A stretch of 41,484 nt of DNA from Bacteroidota bacterium (GTDB taxonomy: Bacteria > Bacteroidota > Rhodothermia > Rhodothermales > Bin80), in assembly GCA_026709335.1 (NCBI GenBank), contig JAPOTE010000019.1:1-41484 (forward strand), read 5' to 3'. The translations under genes were made by a program, and so were the position numbers. Under the pieces are notes generated by a model. It had not been told where the DNA came from and made no database searches. It saw nothing but the letters and a program-made list of their open reading frames with translations. Positions 8,130 to 16,612 of this stretch are shown here, piece by piece (position 1 is the stretch's first letter; the number at the start of each line of letters is the position of its first letter).

Positions 8130-9317
8130 TTGCCGGCATCTGAATTGTTGACCCGTAACCGCTACCTGCTGCATGCCGGGCTCTTTGTTGTGACGCTTTT
8201 GTCAACCGCACTCACGGGTGCACTCCTCTTCATTGGACGAAGCGTGGCCTGGGCTGCCGGGGATACTATCTTCAACCTTGGAGGCATTCCCTTTACAGCC
8301 GCGTTTTTTGCCGATGCCTTCACGTTTGGGGGAGCATTGATTGCATTTTTGACCGTGCATGAATTTGGCCACTATATTGCCGGACGTGTCCACCATGTCA
8401 AAACATCTCTTCCCTATTTTATTCCCGCCCCGCTGGTAGGAATCGGAACTCTTGGGGCCGTAATCAGCATCCGAGAACCCATCTCAAATCTGACGAAACT
8501 TTTTGATATTGGCGCCTCGGGCCCCCTTGCCGGATTCGGAATCATCCTGATTCTTCTCACCTGGGCAATGCTGAGCCTCCCCCCACCGGAGTATATGTAT
8601 GGGGTTGGCGGGCATGAATCATTGATTGAATATATTCAGGTCACCGGACAATTCCCTGAAACCCCTATCTCTGATGCTCCTCCGGGTGGTCGCCTGACAT
8701 TGGGCGCAACCCCTTTGTACTGGATACTTTCGCAGATATCCCCCAATGTGCCTCCACTCTACGAAATGTATCATTACCCGTTGCTGTTTGCTGCATGGCT
8801 GGGACTGTTTTTCACAGCACTTAACCTGATGCCTGTCGGCCAACTCGATGGCGGGCACATTACCTATGCACTCTTTGGTCCCAAATGGCACGCCAGAATC
8901 TCCCGTGCATTTATTTTCATGCTGCTCTCATCCATGGCAATCGGAGGCGCATTGACGCTCCCCGATATATTGACTGCTATGACCGGAAATGATCTGACCG
9001 GGCAAATGGCTGTATGGTTTATTCTTGGCGCAATTCTTGCCCTTTGCACACGCCGAGTATTTGGGGGACAGTGGTGGCAGATCATGTTGATCATTTTGGT
9101 TCTCGCATCGACTGCAACTGTGATTCCGAGTGCATTTAATTGGTTTGGATACTTCGGGTGGCTTCCCTGGTGCCTAATCCTGATCTTCATGATTAAAATT
9201 GATCATCCCTCAGTTCCTCTGGTCCATCCACTAAAAGGGCGAAGGCGGATCATTGGTTATCTCACACTGACAATATTTATTTTCTGTTTCAGTATCAAAC
9301 CGTTTTATAGTGTATAG
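8130..9317 (+). CDS. site-2 protease family (M50) membrane metallopeptidase
   Basis: A 395-residue multi-pass membrane protein. The zinc-site helix is VHEFGHYIAG (H77, E78, H81), and the second catalytic block is NLMPVGQLDGGH (Asp 240). Both are diagnostic of the M50/site-2 protease family, which cleaves transmembrane segments inside the membrane. There is a loop region of about 60 residues (roughly 155-215) between the two motifs and a hydrophobic C-terminal third with several further segments. There is no PDZ domain, so it is not RseP-like. The assigned start is a TTG at 8130; no nearby ATG gives a full-length product. Substrate unknown. It sits between aspC and a lipoprotein-led envelope operon. 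Confidence 0.88.
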   Translation: MPASELLTRNRYLLHAGLFVVTLLSTALTGALLFIGRSVAWAAGDTIFNLGGIPFTAAFFADAFTFGGALIAFLTVHEFGHYIAGRVHHVKTSLPYFIPAPLVGIGTLGAVISIREPISNLTKLFDIGASGPLAGFGIILILLTWAMLSLPPPEYMYGVGGHESLIEYIQVTGQFPETPISDAPPGGRLTLGATPLYWILSQISPNVPPLYEMYHYPLLFAAWLGLFFTALNLMPVGQLDGGHITYALFGPKWHARISRAFIFMLLSSMAIGGALTLPDILTAMTGNDLTGQMAVWFILGAILALCTRRVFGGQWWQIMLIILVLASTATVIPSAFNWFGYFGWLPWCLILIFMIKIDHPSVPLVHPLKGRRRIIGYLTLTIFIFCFSIKPFYSV

Positions 9318-9342
9318 GCCCTTATAGTGTATCGATTCTGCT

Positions 9343-10176
9343 TTGACACACACAAACCGATTTATACTTCTGCTGGTAATTGTCTTTGGAGCGGCATGTG
9401 ACTCTGTGCCAGATTCCAGTTCGGGATTGCTTGAACGACCACCGAAAATTGAAGAATTCTCCATCTCACCACAGCGCGTTGTATATGATCTGTTGGATGA
9501 ATCATTTATTGAAGGAGATAATGTGAACATTCCGTTGAGCCTCACTGCTACCGTTCAGGCACCAGAAAGCCAGGTGGCATCAGTTTCTTATGCGATCCTG
9601 TCACCAGATTCTACTGGCGAACCACTGTACAGTGGTGATCTGTCTATCACTGAAAACAACCGCTATACTGCTCAAGTCAATGTTACACTCAATGCACTTG
9701 TCGTGCAGGCCTATCCGGTGATTGTTTATATCGTTGACGAGAGTAACCGCCTCGGAGGAGAAGCTCGAACAGCACTGGAGTATCAACGCTCATTTGATCC
9801 CGGATCTCCTCCTGTGATTGAAAATTTGAGAATCCCTGCCAGAATTCAGCGCCCAAGCGCCGGCGAACCTCCTCAAACCCCGCTCTTCATTGCAGAGGTT
9901 TCTGACCCAGACGGACTTTCGAATATTGCACTCGTCGAATTCTGGAACGTCAATGCTCCCGGCGTTCGGATCCTGCTTTGCGATGATGGGAGCAAACACC
10001 CCTGCGGGAACAGTACCGAGAGCGGAGACGAGACGGCCGGAGATGGATTATTCAGCCGACGCGTATTCATTCTCAACTCCAACAGCCTTGGAGTGAACAC
10101 ATTCAGGTTCGAGGCAATTGATCTGGCCGGTCTGCGCAGCGAACAAGTCAGCTATACAGTAGAGATTTTTGAATGA
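9343..10176 (+). CDS. exported lipoprotein with Ig-like domains
   Basis: A 277-residue protein with an N-terminal signal and lipobox GAAC (Cys19), so probably lipid-anchored. The rest has no catalytic motif. Two beta-rich segments can be seen: one around PLSLTATVQAPESQVASVSY and one around VSDPDGLSNIALVEFWN. The second is followed by an Asp/Gly-rich loop, GDETAGDGLFSRRV, of the kind that binds calcium in Ig-like/cadherin-type repeats (inference). It starts at TTG 9343, 25 bases after the protease gene, and its stop overlaps the next start (ATGA, 10173-10176). It heads a four-gene unit with a BNR-repeat secreted protein and two PorV/PorQ-like barrels, suggesting a cell-surface role. Confidence 0.7.
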   Translation: MTHTNRFILLLVIVFGAACDSVPDSSSGLLERPPKIEEFSISPQRVVYDLLDESFIEGDNVNIPLSLTATVQAPESQVASVSYAILSPDSTGEPLYSGDLSITENNRYTAQVNVTLNALVVQAYPVIVYIVDESNRLGGEARTALEYQRSFDPGSPPVIENLRIPARIQRPSAGEPPQTPLFIAEVSDPDGLSNIALVEFWNVNAPGVRILLCDDGSKHPCGNSTESGDETAGDGLFSRRVFILNSNSLGVNTFRFEAIDLAGLRSEQVSYTVEIFE

Positions 10177-11762
10177 CTCGAAAAGCATTATTCGGTATAC
10201 TGATCCTTTTTGCTATTCCCCTCCAAGCTCAGGATTTAGTATACTCGCCCGGGATTCTGGGAAACAGTATTACAAATCTCGGCAGCGCGGGCGAATCCAT
10301 CTGGCTTGGCCCCTACCTGAATGTATCCCATGATGGAGGTAGTACCTGGGAGATTGCCTCCGTTGAACCTTTTCGAGATTTTGCGAACTCTGTCTTTTCA
10401 CTGAGCATTCACGGCCAATCTATCTGGGCGGGTGTTGGAAATCAATACACACGAACAGATGGTCAAGGAGAATTAGAGACCATCAATGACGTTCAAGGCC
10501 TCTTGTATTCTCCCGATGGCGGAAACACCTGGAGTTACTGGCCACCTACCCCGCCAACTGACAATGATCCTGTCACCACAGGAATGCTTGATACCGCAGA
10601 GGATACGCAGATCAAATATGGGAATATTACTCTGGATACATTACCAATCACCGTCCCGGCGCAAAGCCCTCCATGGGATCTGGATTATGATACTGCAACC
10701 GGAACTTTGTGGCTTGCTGGACAGCTTGCCGGAATTCGGCGCAGCATGGACCTCGGACGTACCTGGGAACGTGTGGTTCTCCCCCCGGATACAAGTGCCT
10801 ACCTCGGACCGGAATTGGGATATGAGTTCTCATTTACTGTACAACCGGTTGGCGTTGCCCCTGCCCAGTTTCATGGCTTGAATTTTCAGGCTTTTTCGGT
10901 CCGAGTTGACGATATCGGCACGATATGGGCGGGAACTGCCGGCGGCCTAAATCGCTCTGAAGATGGCGGCATAAGTTGGTATCACTATACAACAAACGAT
11001 GGATTATTGGGAAACTGGGTAATCTCCATTGAAGTACAGACTCGGAATGCTCAGCCTCCCGCCATATGGGCTACCAATTGGCCAGGCCGAGGGAGAAATC
11101 AGGGCTATGGAATATCGGTAACCCGCGATGAAGGCGCATCCTTTCAAACCGCACTGCACGGCGAACAGTGCTCCGATTTTGCGTTTGATGGCCCAAGAAT
11201 CTATGTCGCCTGTAGTCGAGGACTCTATCAGTCCACCGATAATGGGAACACTTTTTTTCTCAATAATGAATTTATTGATCGCGTGAATCCTTCTCGAAGC
11301 ATGCGCCCTGGCGCAAGGATCTATGCGGTTGAAGTAACTGAGAATGCTTTATGGGTTGGATCCCAGGACGGGCTGTTCAAAAGCACAGACCGAGGAAAAT
11401 CCTGGGAGATTTTCCGGACAGAAGTTCCACTTGATCCAACGGGGCTTCCGCCAGTCATTCCTGCAGACCGAGTCCCTCGGGTATCTACCTACGCCTATCC
11501 AAATCCATTCTCGCCTTCGTCAGATCGCTTGGTTCGCCTACGCTATGATCTGGATCAATCCCAAACAGTCAACATACGAATCTTTGATTACAGTATGACA
11601 CTTGTCCGAGAAATCTTATCCGCATCAGGCAGTGTTGGCGCTAATGAAGCGGCTTGGGATGGTACCGACGACAAAGGAACTCGACTCGCAAACGGTCCCT
11701 ACTTCTATGCTATTCAGGCAGGGAATGATACGTTCTGGGGCAAAATTCTGATCGCTGAATAG
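10173..11762 (+). CDS. secreted BNR/sialidase-like propeller protein with FlgD/T9SS-type C-terminal domain
   Basis: A 529-residue protein with a signal peptide ending near LQAQ. The body holds repeated Asp-box style motifs: SHDGGSTWE, SPDGGNTWSYW, SEDGGISWYHY, STDNGNTFF and STDRGKSWEIF, typical of BNR/sortilin-type beta-propellers. The last ~90 residues form a domain starting YAYPNPFSPSSDRLV and containing AWDGTDDKGTRLANGPYFY. This resembles the FlgD Ig-like and type IX secretion sorting domains. The domain suggests export across the outer membrane and retention at the surface; that is inference, as no T9SS machinery is in the window. Two PorV/PorQ-like proteins directly downstream fit this idea. 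Ligand unknown. Confidence 0.78.
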   Translation: MTRKALFGILILFAIPLQAQDLVYSPGILGNSITNLGSAGESIWLGPYLNVSHDGGSTWEIASVEPFRDFANSVFSLSIHGQSIWAGVGNQYTRTDGQGELETINDVQGLLYSPDGGNTWSYWPPTPPTDNDPVTTGMLDTAEDTQIKYGNITLDTLPITVPAQSPPWDLDYDTATGTLWLAGQLAGIRRSMDLGRTWERVVLPPDTSAYLGPELGYEFSFTVQPVGVAPAQFHGLNFQAFSVRVDDIGTIWAGTAGGLNRSEDGGISWYHYTTNDGLLGNWVISIEVQTRNAQPPAIWATNWPGRGRNQGYGISVTRDEGASFQTALHGEQCSDFAFDGPRIYVACSRGLYQSTDNGNTFFLNNEFIDRVNPSRSMRPGARIYAVEVTENALWVGSQDGLFKSTDRGKSWEIFRTEVPLDPTGLPPVIPADRVPRVSTYAYPNPFSPSSDRLVRLRYDLDQSQTVNIRIFDYSMTLVREILSASGSVGANEAAWDGTDDKGTRLANGPYFYAIQAGNDTFWGKILIAE

Positions 11763-11763
11763 G

Positions 11764-12771
11764 ATGAGATTCTGTTTTCTCTTGGGCCTTTTATGGCTTT
11801 CCCCCCACATGGCTACTGCCCAAACTGCCGGACAAATTGTGCGCATGGGTTTTGGTAGCCGAGGCATTGCCGTCGGGAATGCTCTTGCAGCGGATGCATC
11901 AGGAATGGCAAGTCCGTTTTACAACCCTGCACTTGCTCCGTATATCGAGAGCCAAAGCCTTGTCCTGAGTGCAGCGCTCATGACACATGACCGCCAGCTT
12001 CAATTTTTGGAGCTCAGCACCCCGCTGAAACCCTTGGCTGGCATTGCCGCCGGACTCATACATACGGGAGTCGGCAATATTGATCTAAGAAATTCGAGCG
12101 GTTATCACATCAACATGGCTTCGACGAATGAATATGCATTCTTTGCGGCCTTCGGTGTCCGTATGGGAAACAGGGCCTCTATTGGAATCGGATTACAGTT
12201 ATTTCAAAATGATCTGCACGCTGATCTGTCAACTGCCAGGACGTTCGGGCTTGACTTTGGTATAGGGATCCATATTCTTCCATCATTGCATGTAGGGTTT
12301 GTGCTGGATGATCTATTGGCAAAATATGACTGGGATGCACTTGATGGTGATGGAGGCGGAGTTGTCGACGAGTTTCCAACGCGTCTTCGCACAGGAATTT
12401 CCTGGATCTTACTGGATGGGAGGCTACAACTTCTTGGCGAATATGAATCCAGTTTTTCTGTGCAAAGCATACGAGAAGCAACCGTAATTTTTTCGGGAAG
12501 TACACCGAGAGAAGTATTTGAACCGCGTGAGCTTACCCTCCATAAGAGCCACTTCAGACTTGGGGCAGAATTTTCATTGGTCCCTGCACTGACCCTTCGC
12601 GCCGGAATGGCACGAATTGAAGAATTTTCAAGAGGAGGTCCACGTCCCAGTACCGGCTTCATGATTGAGCAGAACTTGGGGCTCCTGCGTACACAACTGG
12701 CATATACATTTGTATTGGAACCATATGCACTGGGAACCTTGCATCTGATTGCGCTGAGATTTTTCCTGTAA
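11764..12771 (+). CDS. PorV/PorQ-family outer-membrane barrel protein (first copy)
   Basis: A 335-residue protein with signal peptide LLWLSPHMATAQ and family-typical opening GQIVRMGFGSRGIAVGNALAA, then FYNPALAP. It has alternating beta strands throughout and ends in an aromatic residue region (ALRFFL), as outer-membrane barrels do. The PorV/PorQ (UPF0164) family includes the T9SS shuttle protein PorV and related FadL-like barrels. The start ATG is 1 base after the preceding TAG. The exact role (T9SS accessory or transporter) is not determinable. It is only distantly similar to the next gene, so they look like diverged paralogues. Confidence 0.75.
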   Translation: MRFCFLLGLLWLSPHMATAQTAGQIVRMGFGSRGIAVGNALAADASGMASPFYNPALAPYIESQSLVLSAALMTHDRQLQFLELSTPLKPLAGIAAGLIHTGVGNIDLRNSSGYHINMASTNEYAFFAAFGVRMGNRASIGIGLQLFQNDLHADLSTARTFGLDFGIGIHILPSLHVGFVLDDLLAKYDWDALDGDGGGVVDEFPTRLRTGISWILLDGRLQLLGEYESSFSVQSIREATVIFSGSTPREVFEPRELTLHKSHFRLGAEFSLVPALTLRAGMARIEEFSRGGPRPSTGFMIEQNLGLLRTQLAYTFVLEPYALGTLHLIALRFFL

Positions 12772-12772
12772 C

Positions 12773-13684
12773 ATGCGTGCACTGACACTATTGGGATTGA
12801 TCTTCTTCGCTCCATCCACTATGGGGCAAGACACCGGTCTGAGTTTTCTAAGAATCGGAGTCAATGCACGTGCAGCCTCGATGGGAGATGCGCAGACCGC
12901 CAGCGTTCAAAATGCGTTTGCAACCTATTGGAACCCGGCTGGCCTTGCTGCGACAAGAAAGAATTCGATTGCCGGATCTCATCGTATTTGGATTGGTGAT
13001 GTCCGGGCCTACGATATTGCCGCTCAGATTCCGGGCAGCCGTGGAGGCACTTGGGGATTTGCATTGACTGCGACAGACAGTGGGGACCTGGAAGCCCGAA
13101 CTCAACCGGGAGAACCTGACGGGATTTTCAGCGCTCAGTTTATCAGCTCTGGATTGAGTTATGCGCGAGTACTCCTGGGGCTTCGCACTGGACTGACACT
13201 CAAATATTTGCGCGAACGTATCTTTGACACAAATGCATCGGGGTACGCTGTAGATTTTGGATTTCAGGCAAATGCTTTCGGTAAACGATTAAACCTGGGA
13301 GCAGCTCTTCGAAATTTTGGCCGCATGGGTATTTTGGAAACAGAACGGACGCCGTTACCCCGCCTCGTACAAGGAGGTATTGCGTTTTCACCCTTTCAGA
13401 TCATCGCTATATTTGACGAAGCTCGACTCCTTGATTTGATGGCCAGCATAGAAACATCTCATCTGTTCGACGAGAACCTGACTCGATTACATATAGGAGC
13501 CACGGTTACGATTATGGACCTTGTTGATCTGCGCGGCGGCTATATCTCCGACGATGCACTTCGAACCTATACTTTTGGGATCGGACTATTCTTTGACCGA
13601 ATTGACGCAGATTATGCATATATTCCCTTTGAAGATGGATTTGATGGCCCAGGACATATTCTCAGCCTTCTTTACCATTGGTAA
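12773..13684 (+). CDS. PorV/PorQ-family outer-membrane barrel protein (second copy)
   Basis: A 303-residue protein with a signal peptide ending near TMGQ, then LSFLRIGVNARAASMGDA and ATYWNPAGLA. This opening is the classic one for PorV/PorQ-family proteins (GARAxGMGxA...WNPAGL). Predicted strands continue to an aromatic C-terminus (SLLYHW), fitting insertion into the outer membrane. The ATG at 12773 follows the previous stop by one base. It is last in the 9343-13684 unit. It is closer to canonical PorV/PorQ openings than the upstream copy. Likely partner of the BNR protein's sorting domain (inference). Confidence 0.82.
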   Translation: MRALTLLGLIFFAPSTMGQDTGLSFLRIGVNARAASMGDAQTASVQNAFATYWNPAGLAATRKNSIAGSHRIWIGDVRAYDIAAQIPGSRGGTWGFALTATDSGDLEARTQPGEPDGIFSAQFISSGLSYARVLLGLRTGLTLKYLRERIFDTNASGYAVDFGFQANAFGKRLNLGAALRNFGRMGILETERTPLPRLVQGGIAFSPFQIIAIFDEARLLDLMASIETSHLFDENLTRLHIGATVTIMDLVDLRGGYISDDALRTYTFGIGLFFDRIDADYAYIPFEDGFDGPGHILSLLYHW

Positions 13685-13750
13685 TTACTGGCATATTGAA
13701 CCCTATCGGCCTCAACCCTCGTAATATTTTGAGATCATGCTTGAATAGTT

Positions 13751-13850
13751 ATGGGATTAATTAGCTGGGGTCTTTCTGGACTCCTTAGTTTTAGCGGCAG
13801 TGCTTGGTGCATTATTGGTGATCTGGATATGGAAGCGAATTCAAGGATAA
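13751..13850 (+). pseudogene. remnant of a GlsB/YeaQ/YmgE-type small membrane protein
   Basis: The ATG at 13751 opens MGLISW, the usual opening of the transglycosylase-associated GlsB/YmgE family. In the frame shifted by one, the sequence ends with GVFLDSLVLAAVLGALLVIW followed by IWKRIQG and a TAA at 13848-13850. That closely resembles the C-terminal membrane segment of the same ~80-residue family. Only about 33 codons remain, so the middle is deleted and the frames no longer match. This reading rests on recognition by eye of both ends. Confidence 0.45.
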
Positions 13851-13879
13851 TTCTTTCAAAACACATACGGTGAGGTTCA

Positions 13880-14995
13880 GTGGCCCGTTCGGGTATAGAG
13901 TTATCAAACTTCCGCCCCCAGGGGATAGCATCCTTATTCCTTGGATTAATTGCTGCATTCTTTGTAGGAGTTACCCTACTCGAGCTAAAAGCCGTTCTGG
14001 TTCCTTTTTCGATTGCACTCCTGCTTTCGTTCATATTTCAACCGGGCATGCTTTACCTCAAAGCACGCCGGATCCCTATGGCAGTTTCCTTGGTGGTTGT
14101 GATTGTGGTCCTGGCCGCAGCTGCTACAATAATTGGGTATATTGTGTATTCCAGTGCACAATCTCTTACAACTGCAATCGATCGTTACCTTCCCCGCATT
14201 CAAACTATCATTACAGATATTGAACTACTCATCCAAAGTGCTGCTGCTGTACTCGGGTTAGAAGAGGATCTTTTGGACCTCAGTCAAGTGATTGATCCAT
14301 CCATGGTTCCCACCTTCATTCAGAATGTAATCGGGGAAGCCATTACATTTGCTGGAAACACATTCCTGGTCCTTTTATTCATGCTGTTTATCTTGGCAGG
14401 AAGTGGAGAATTGGTCGTCAAGGTGCAACGTGCATACCCGAACAATATTGCTGCAAGAATTACTTCTGTCACCGATAACATCAGCCAGCAAGTTCGCCAG
14501 TATCTTGTAGCAAAAACGTTGGTCAGCCTCGGAACAGGCCTGTTAATCTTTTTTGTCCTCTGGATTTTGAGGGTTGACTACCCGGTTTTCTGGGGGTTTC
14601 TGGCATTTTTGCTGAACTATATCCCGAATATTGGCTCGTTCATTGCTGTACTCCTTCCATTCGGATTTGCACTGCTTCAGTTTGACACCCTGACAATTCC
14701 CATTATCGCCGCTCTGCTCATGTGGCTTATTCAGATGATTATGGGTAATGTTGTTGATCCAAGACTCATGGCATTCAGCCTGAACCTTAGTCCATTATTG
14801 GTGATCGTATCCCTCATTTTCTGGGGATGGCTTTGGGGAGTTGCAGGCATGATTCTGGCCGTCCCGCTTACAGCCACACTCAAAATTTTCTTTGAGAATA
14901 TCGACAGCTTACGACCCATAGCAGTCCTGATGGGATCCGTGAATGGTACTTCCGACAAGAGTACCCGAGAGGAGTTTACTCCGTCTCACGACTGA
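13880..14995 (+). CDS. AI-2E family transporter (PF01594-type membrane permease)
   Basis: A 371-residue protein with about eight membrane segments in the AI-2E pattern: an N-terminal pair, a long polar loop (SSAQSLTTAIDRYLPRIQTI), and the conserved C-terminal block LAFLLNYIPNIGSFIAVLLP. This is followed by the VVDPRLMAFSLNLSPLLVI segment. Family members have been linked to autoinducer-2 export and to Na+/H+ antiport, so the substrate is open. The GTG at 13880 is preceded by a weak TGAGG ribosome-binding site. The last 20 bases overlap the 3' end of argH on the opposite strand, a convergent arrangement with no room for a separate terminator. Confidence 0.85.
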   Translation: MARSGIELSNFRPQGIASLFLGLIAAFFVGVTLLELKAVLVPFSIALLLSFIFQPGMLYLKARRIPMAVSLVVVIVVLAAAATIIGYIVYSSAQSLTTAIDRYLPRIQTIITDIELLIQSAAAVLGLEEDLLDLSQVIDPSMVPTFIQNVIGEAITFAGNTFLVLLFMLFILAGSGELVVKVQRAYPNNIAARITSVTDNISQQVRQYLVAKTLVSLGTGLLIFFVLWILRVDYPVFWGFLAFLLNYIPNIGSFIAVLLPFGFALLQFDTLTIPIIAALLMWLIQMIMGNVVDPRLMAFSLNLSPLLVIVSLIFWGWLWGVAGMILAVPLTATLKIFFENIDSLRPIAVLMGSVNGTSDKSTREEFTPSHD

Positions 14996-16388
14996 GCTGC
15001 AACCGAGCAAGCTTCAGTTGGCGTTCCACCTCTGTTGTAGCTGTTCCACCTAGACTTGATCGGGCATTCACCACCCTGTCCAATCTCAAACACTCCCGAA
15101 TTTCCGGTCCAACCAAGGGACTTATCTCTTGCATTTTCTCAAGAGGTAATGATTCCAGAGGAATACCCTCTTCTAAACAGATTGCAACGAGGCGTCCTAC
15201 AATTTCATGGGCTTCCCTGAATGGCACTCCCTTGCGAGATAGGTAATCTGCAAGATCTGTGGCATTACTGTACGCCGAGCCGGCGGCGTTTCTCATGCGC
15301 TCTGGATGGAGTTGTATATCGACCAACATCGTAGAATAAATTCTGAGAGACATCCGAATTGTATCAGCCGCGTCAAACACACCTTCTTTGTCCTCCTGCA
15401 TATCCTTGTTGTACGTCAAAGGCAACCCTTTCATGGTCATGAGCAACGCCATGAGGCTACCACATACCCGACCTGTTTTTCCCCGGATTAGTTCACACAT
15501 GTCCGGATTTTTTTTCTGCGGCATGATGCTGCTTCCTGTCGTATGACTGTCCGGTAATGTAATAAAACCAAATTCCTGACTCGACCATAGAATGAGCTCT
15601 TCGCTCAACCGAGATAGATGGACCATCACAATGCTTGCGCATGAAAGAAAATCTAGTACAAAGTCCCTGTCACTCACTGCATCCATTGAATTCAAAGCCA
15701 CATCCTCAAATTTTAATTGCTTTGCTGTTGCAGCACGATCAATCTCAAATCCGGTTCCTGCCAATGCTCCGGCGCCAAGAGGCGAATAGTTCATCCGGTC
15801 CAGAGCTTGCGAAAGGCGCTCTGAGTCTCTGGTGAACATTGCATAATAGGCCATCATATGGTGGGAGAAGAGAACCGGTTGTGCAACCTGAAGGTGCGTA
15901 TAGCCTGGCATAATCACTCCCAAATGTTTTTCTGCCATGTCCACGAGCACCGAACGAAACTGATGGAATTCTCCAGTAATCTCTTCACCAGTTCTGCGAA
16001 GCCACAAGCGTAGATCCGTAGCAACTTGGTCATTACGACTGCGTGCTGTGTGCAACTTCCCACCCACTGACCCAATTCGTTTTGTCAATTCGTGTTCAAT
16101 GTTCATGTGAACATCTTCCAGTGCAATATCCCAAACAAACTTACCCGCAAGAATATCTTCACGAATCGACTCCAGTCCCGCACATATTGTACTACACTCC
16201 TGTTCAGTGAGAATCCCTTGCGCTCTCAGCATGGATGCATGCGCAATTGATCCTTCTATATCCTCCAGTGCCATCCGTTTATCTACCTCCACAGACGCGC
16301 CAAAGGCTTGAACCAAGTCATTCGTATCTCCACTAAATCGGCCACCCCACATGCGAGTTGATGAACGTCTATTGTATCCTGTTCCCAT
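14976..16388 (-). CDS. argH: argininosuccinate lyase
   Basis: A 470-residue enzyme that splits argininosuccinate into arginine and fumarate, the last step of arginine synthesis. The fumarase/aspartase superfamily signature GSSIMPQKKNPD is at residues 285-296, carrying the catalytic Ser loop. HTARSRNDQVATDLRLW (113-129) and PGYTHLQVAQP with His165 are the other conserved regions. The length is normal for the family and no active-site change is visible. MWGGRFSG, the usual family opening, starts at residue 13, so an internal ATG at 16352 is an alternative start. The ATG at 16386-16388 shares bases with the TAA of a small upstream frame (TAATG). No other arginine genes are in the window. Confidence 0.96.
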   Translation of the reverse strand: MGTGYNRRSSTRMWGGRFSGDTNDLVQAFGASVEVDKRMALEDIEGSIAHASMLRAQGILTEQECSTICAGLESIREDILAGKFVWDIALEDVHMNIEHELTKRIGSVGGKLHTARSRNDQVATDLRLWLRRTGEEITGEFHQFRSVLVDMAEKHLGVIMPGYTHLQVAQPVLFSHHMMAYYAMFTRDSERLSQALDRMNYSPLGAGALAGTGFEIDRAATAKQLKFEDVALNSMDAVSDRDFVLDFLSCASIVMVHLSRLSEELILWSSQEFGFITLPDSHTTGSSIMPQKKNPDMCELIRGKTGRVCGSLMALLMTMKGLPLTYNKDMQEDKEGVFDAADTIRMSLRIYSTMLVDIQLHPERMRNAAGSAYSNATDLADYLSRKGVPFREAHEIVGRLVAICLEEGIPLESLPLEKMQEISPLVGPEIRECLRLDRVVNARSSLGGTATTEVERQLKLARLQLSRETE

Positions 16389-16599
16389 TAAATAAAAGGG
16401 ATTCTATACGTGATTGCCAGCTTTTTAACACTGCTCCAAAGAGCTGTTTTCTTGATTTTTTTCACTTGTTCAGGCTTTCGGGCGGAAGCTCTTAGAATCG
16501 CTTTCGCAATCTGCTCCACTGGAATATTCAAGGGTTTCAGTTCCTTTAGGGGCCGTCCTCTGGCCTACTGGCTTCCTTTTTCGGCAGGGTTGAGTTCAT
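16388..16599 (-). pseudogene. small Lys/Arg-rich protein upstream of argH, apparently frameshifted
   Basis: On the minus strand an ATG at 16599 opens MNSTLPKKEAS. After a frame change near 16565, a coding-looking stretch runs to the argH start: RGRPLKELKPLNIPVEQIAK, then AILRASARKPEQVKKIKK and a TAA at 16388-16390. The TAA overlaps the argH ATG (TAATG), typical of translational coupling. The composition is charged and helical, with an RGRP element. A downstream TTG would give an intact shorter protein, so it may not be dead. Function unknown. Confidence 0.35.
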
Positions 16600-16612
16600 G
16601 GTATTTGTTGAG

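Noticed and set aside
12204-12815. 203-codon minus-strand open frame
   Set aside because: It is antisense to the PorV/PorQ-like gene and has shadow-like composition (Ser/Arg/Pro rich).
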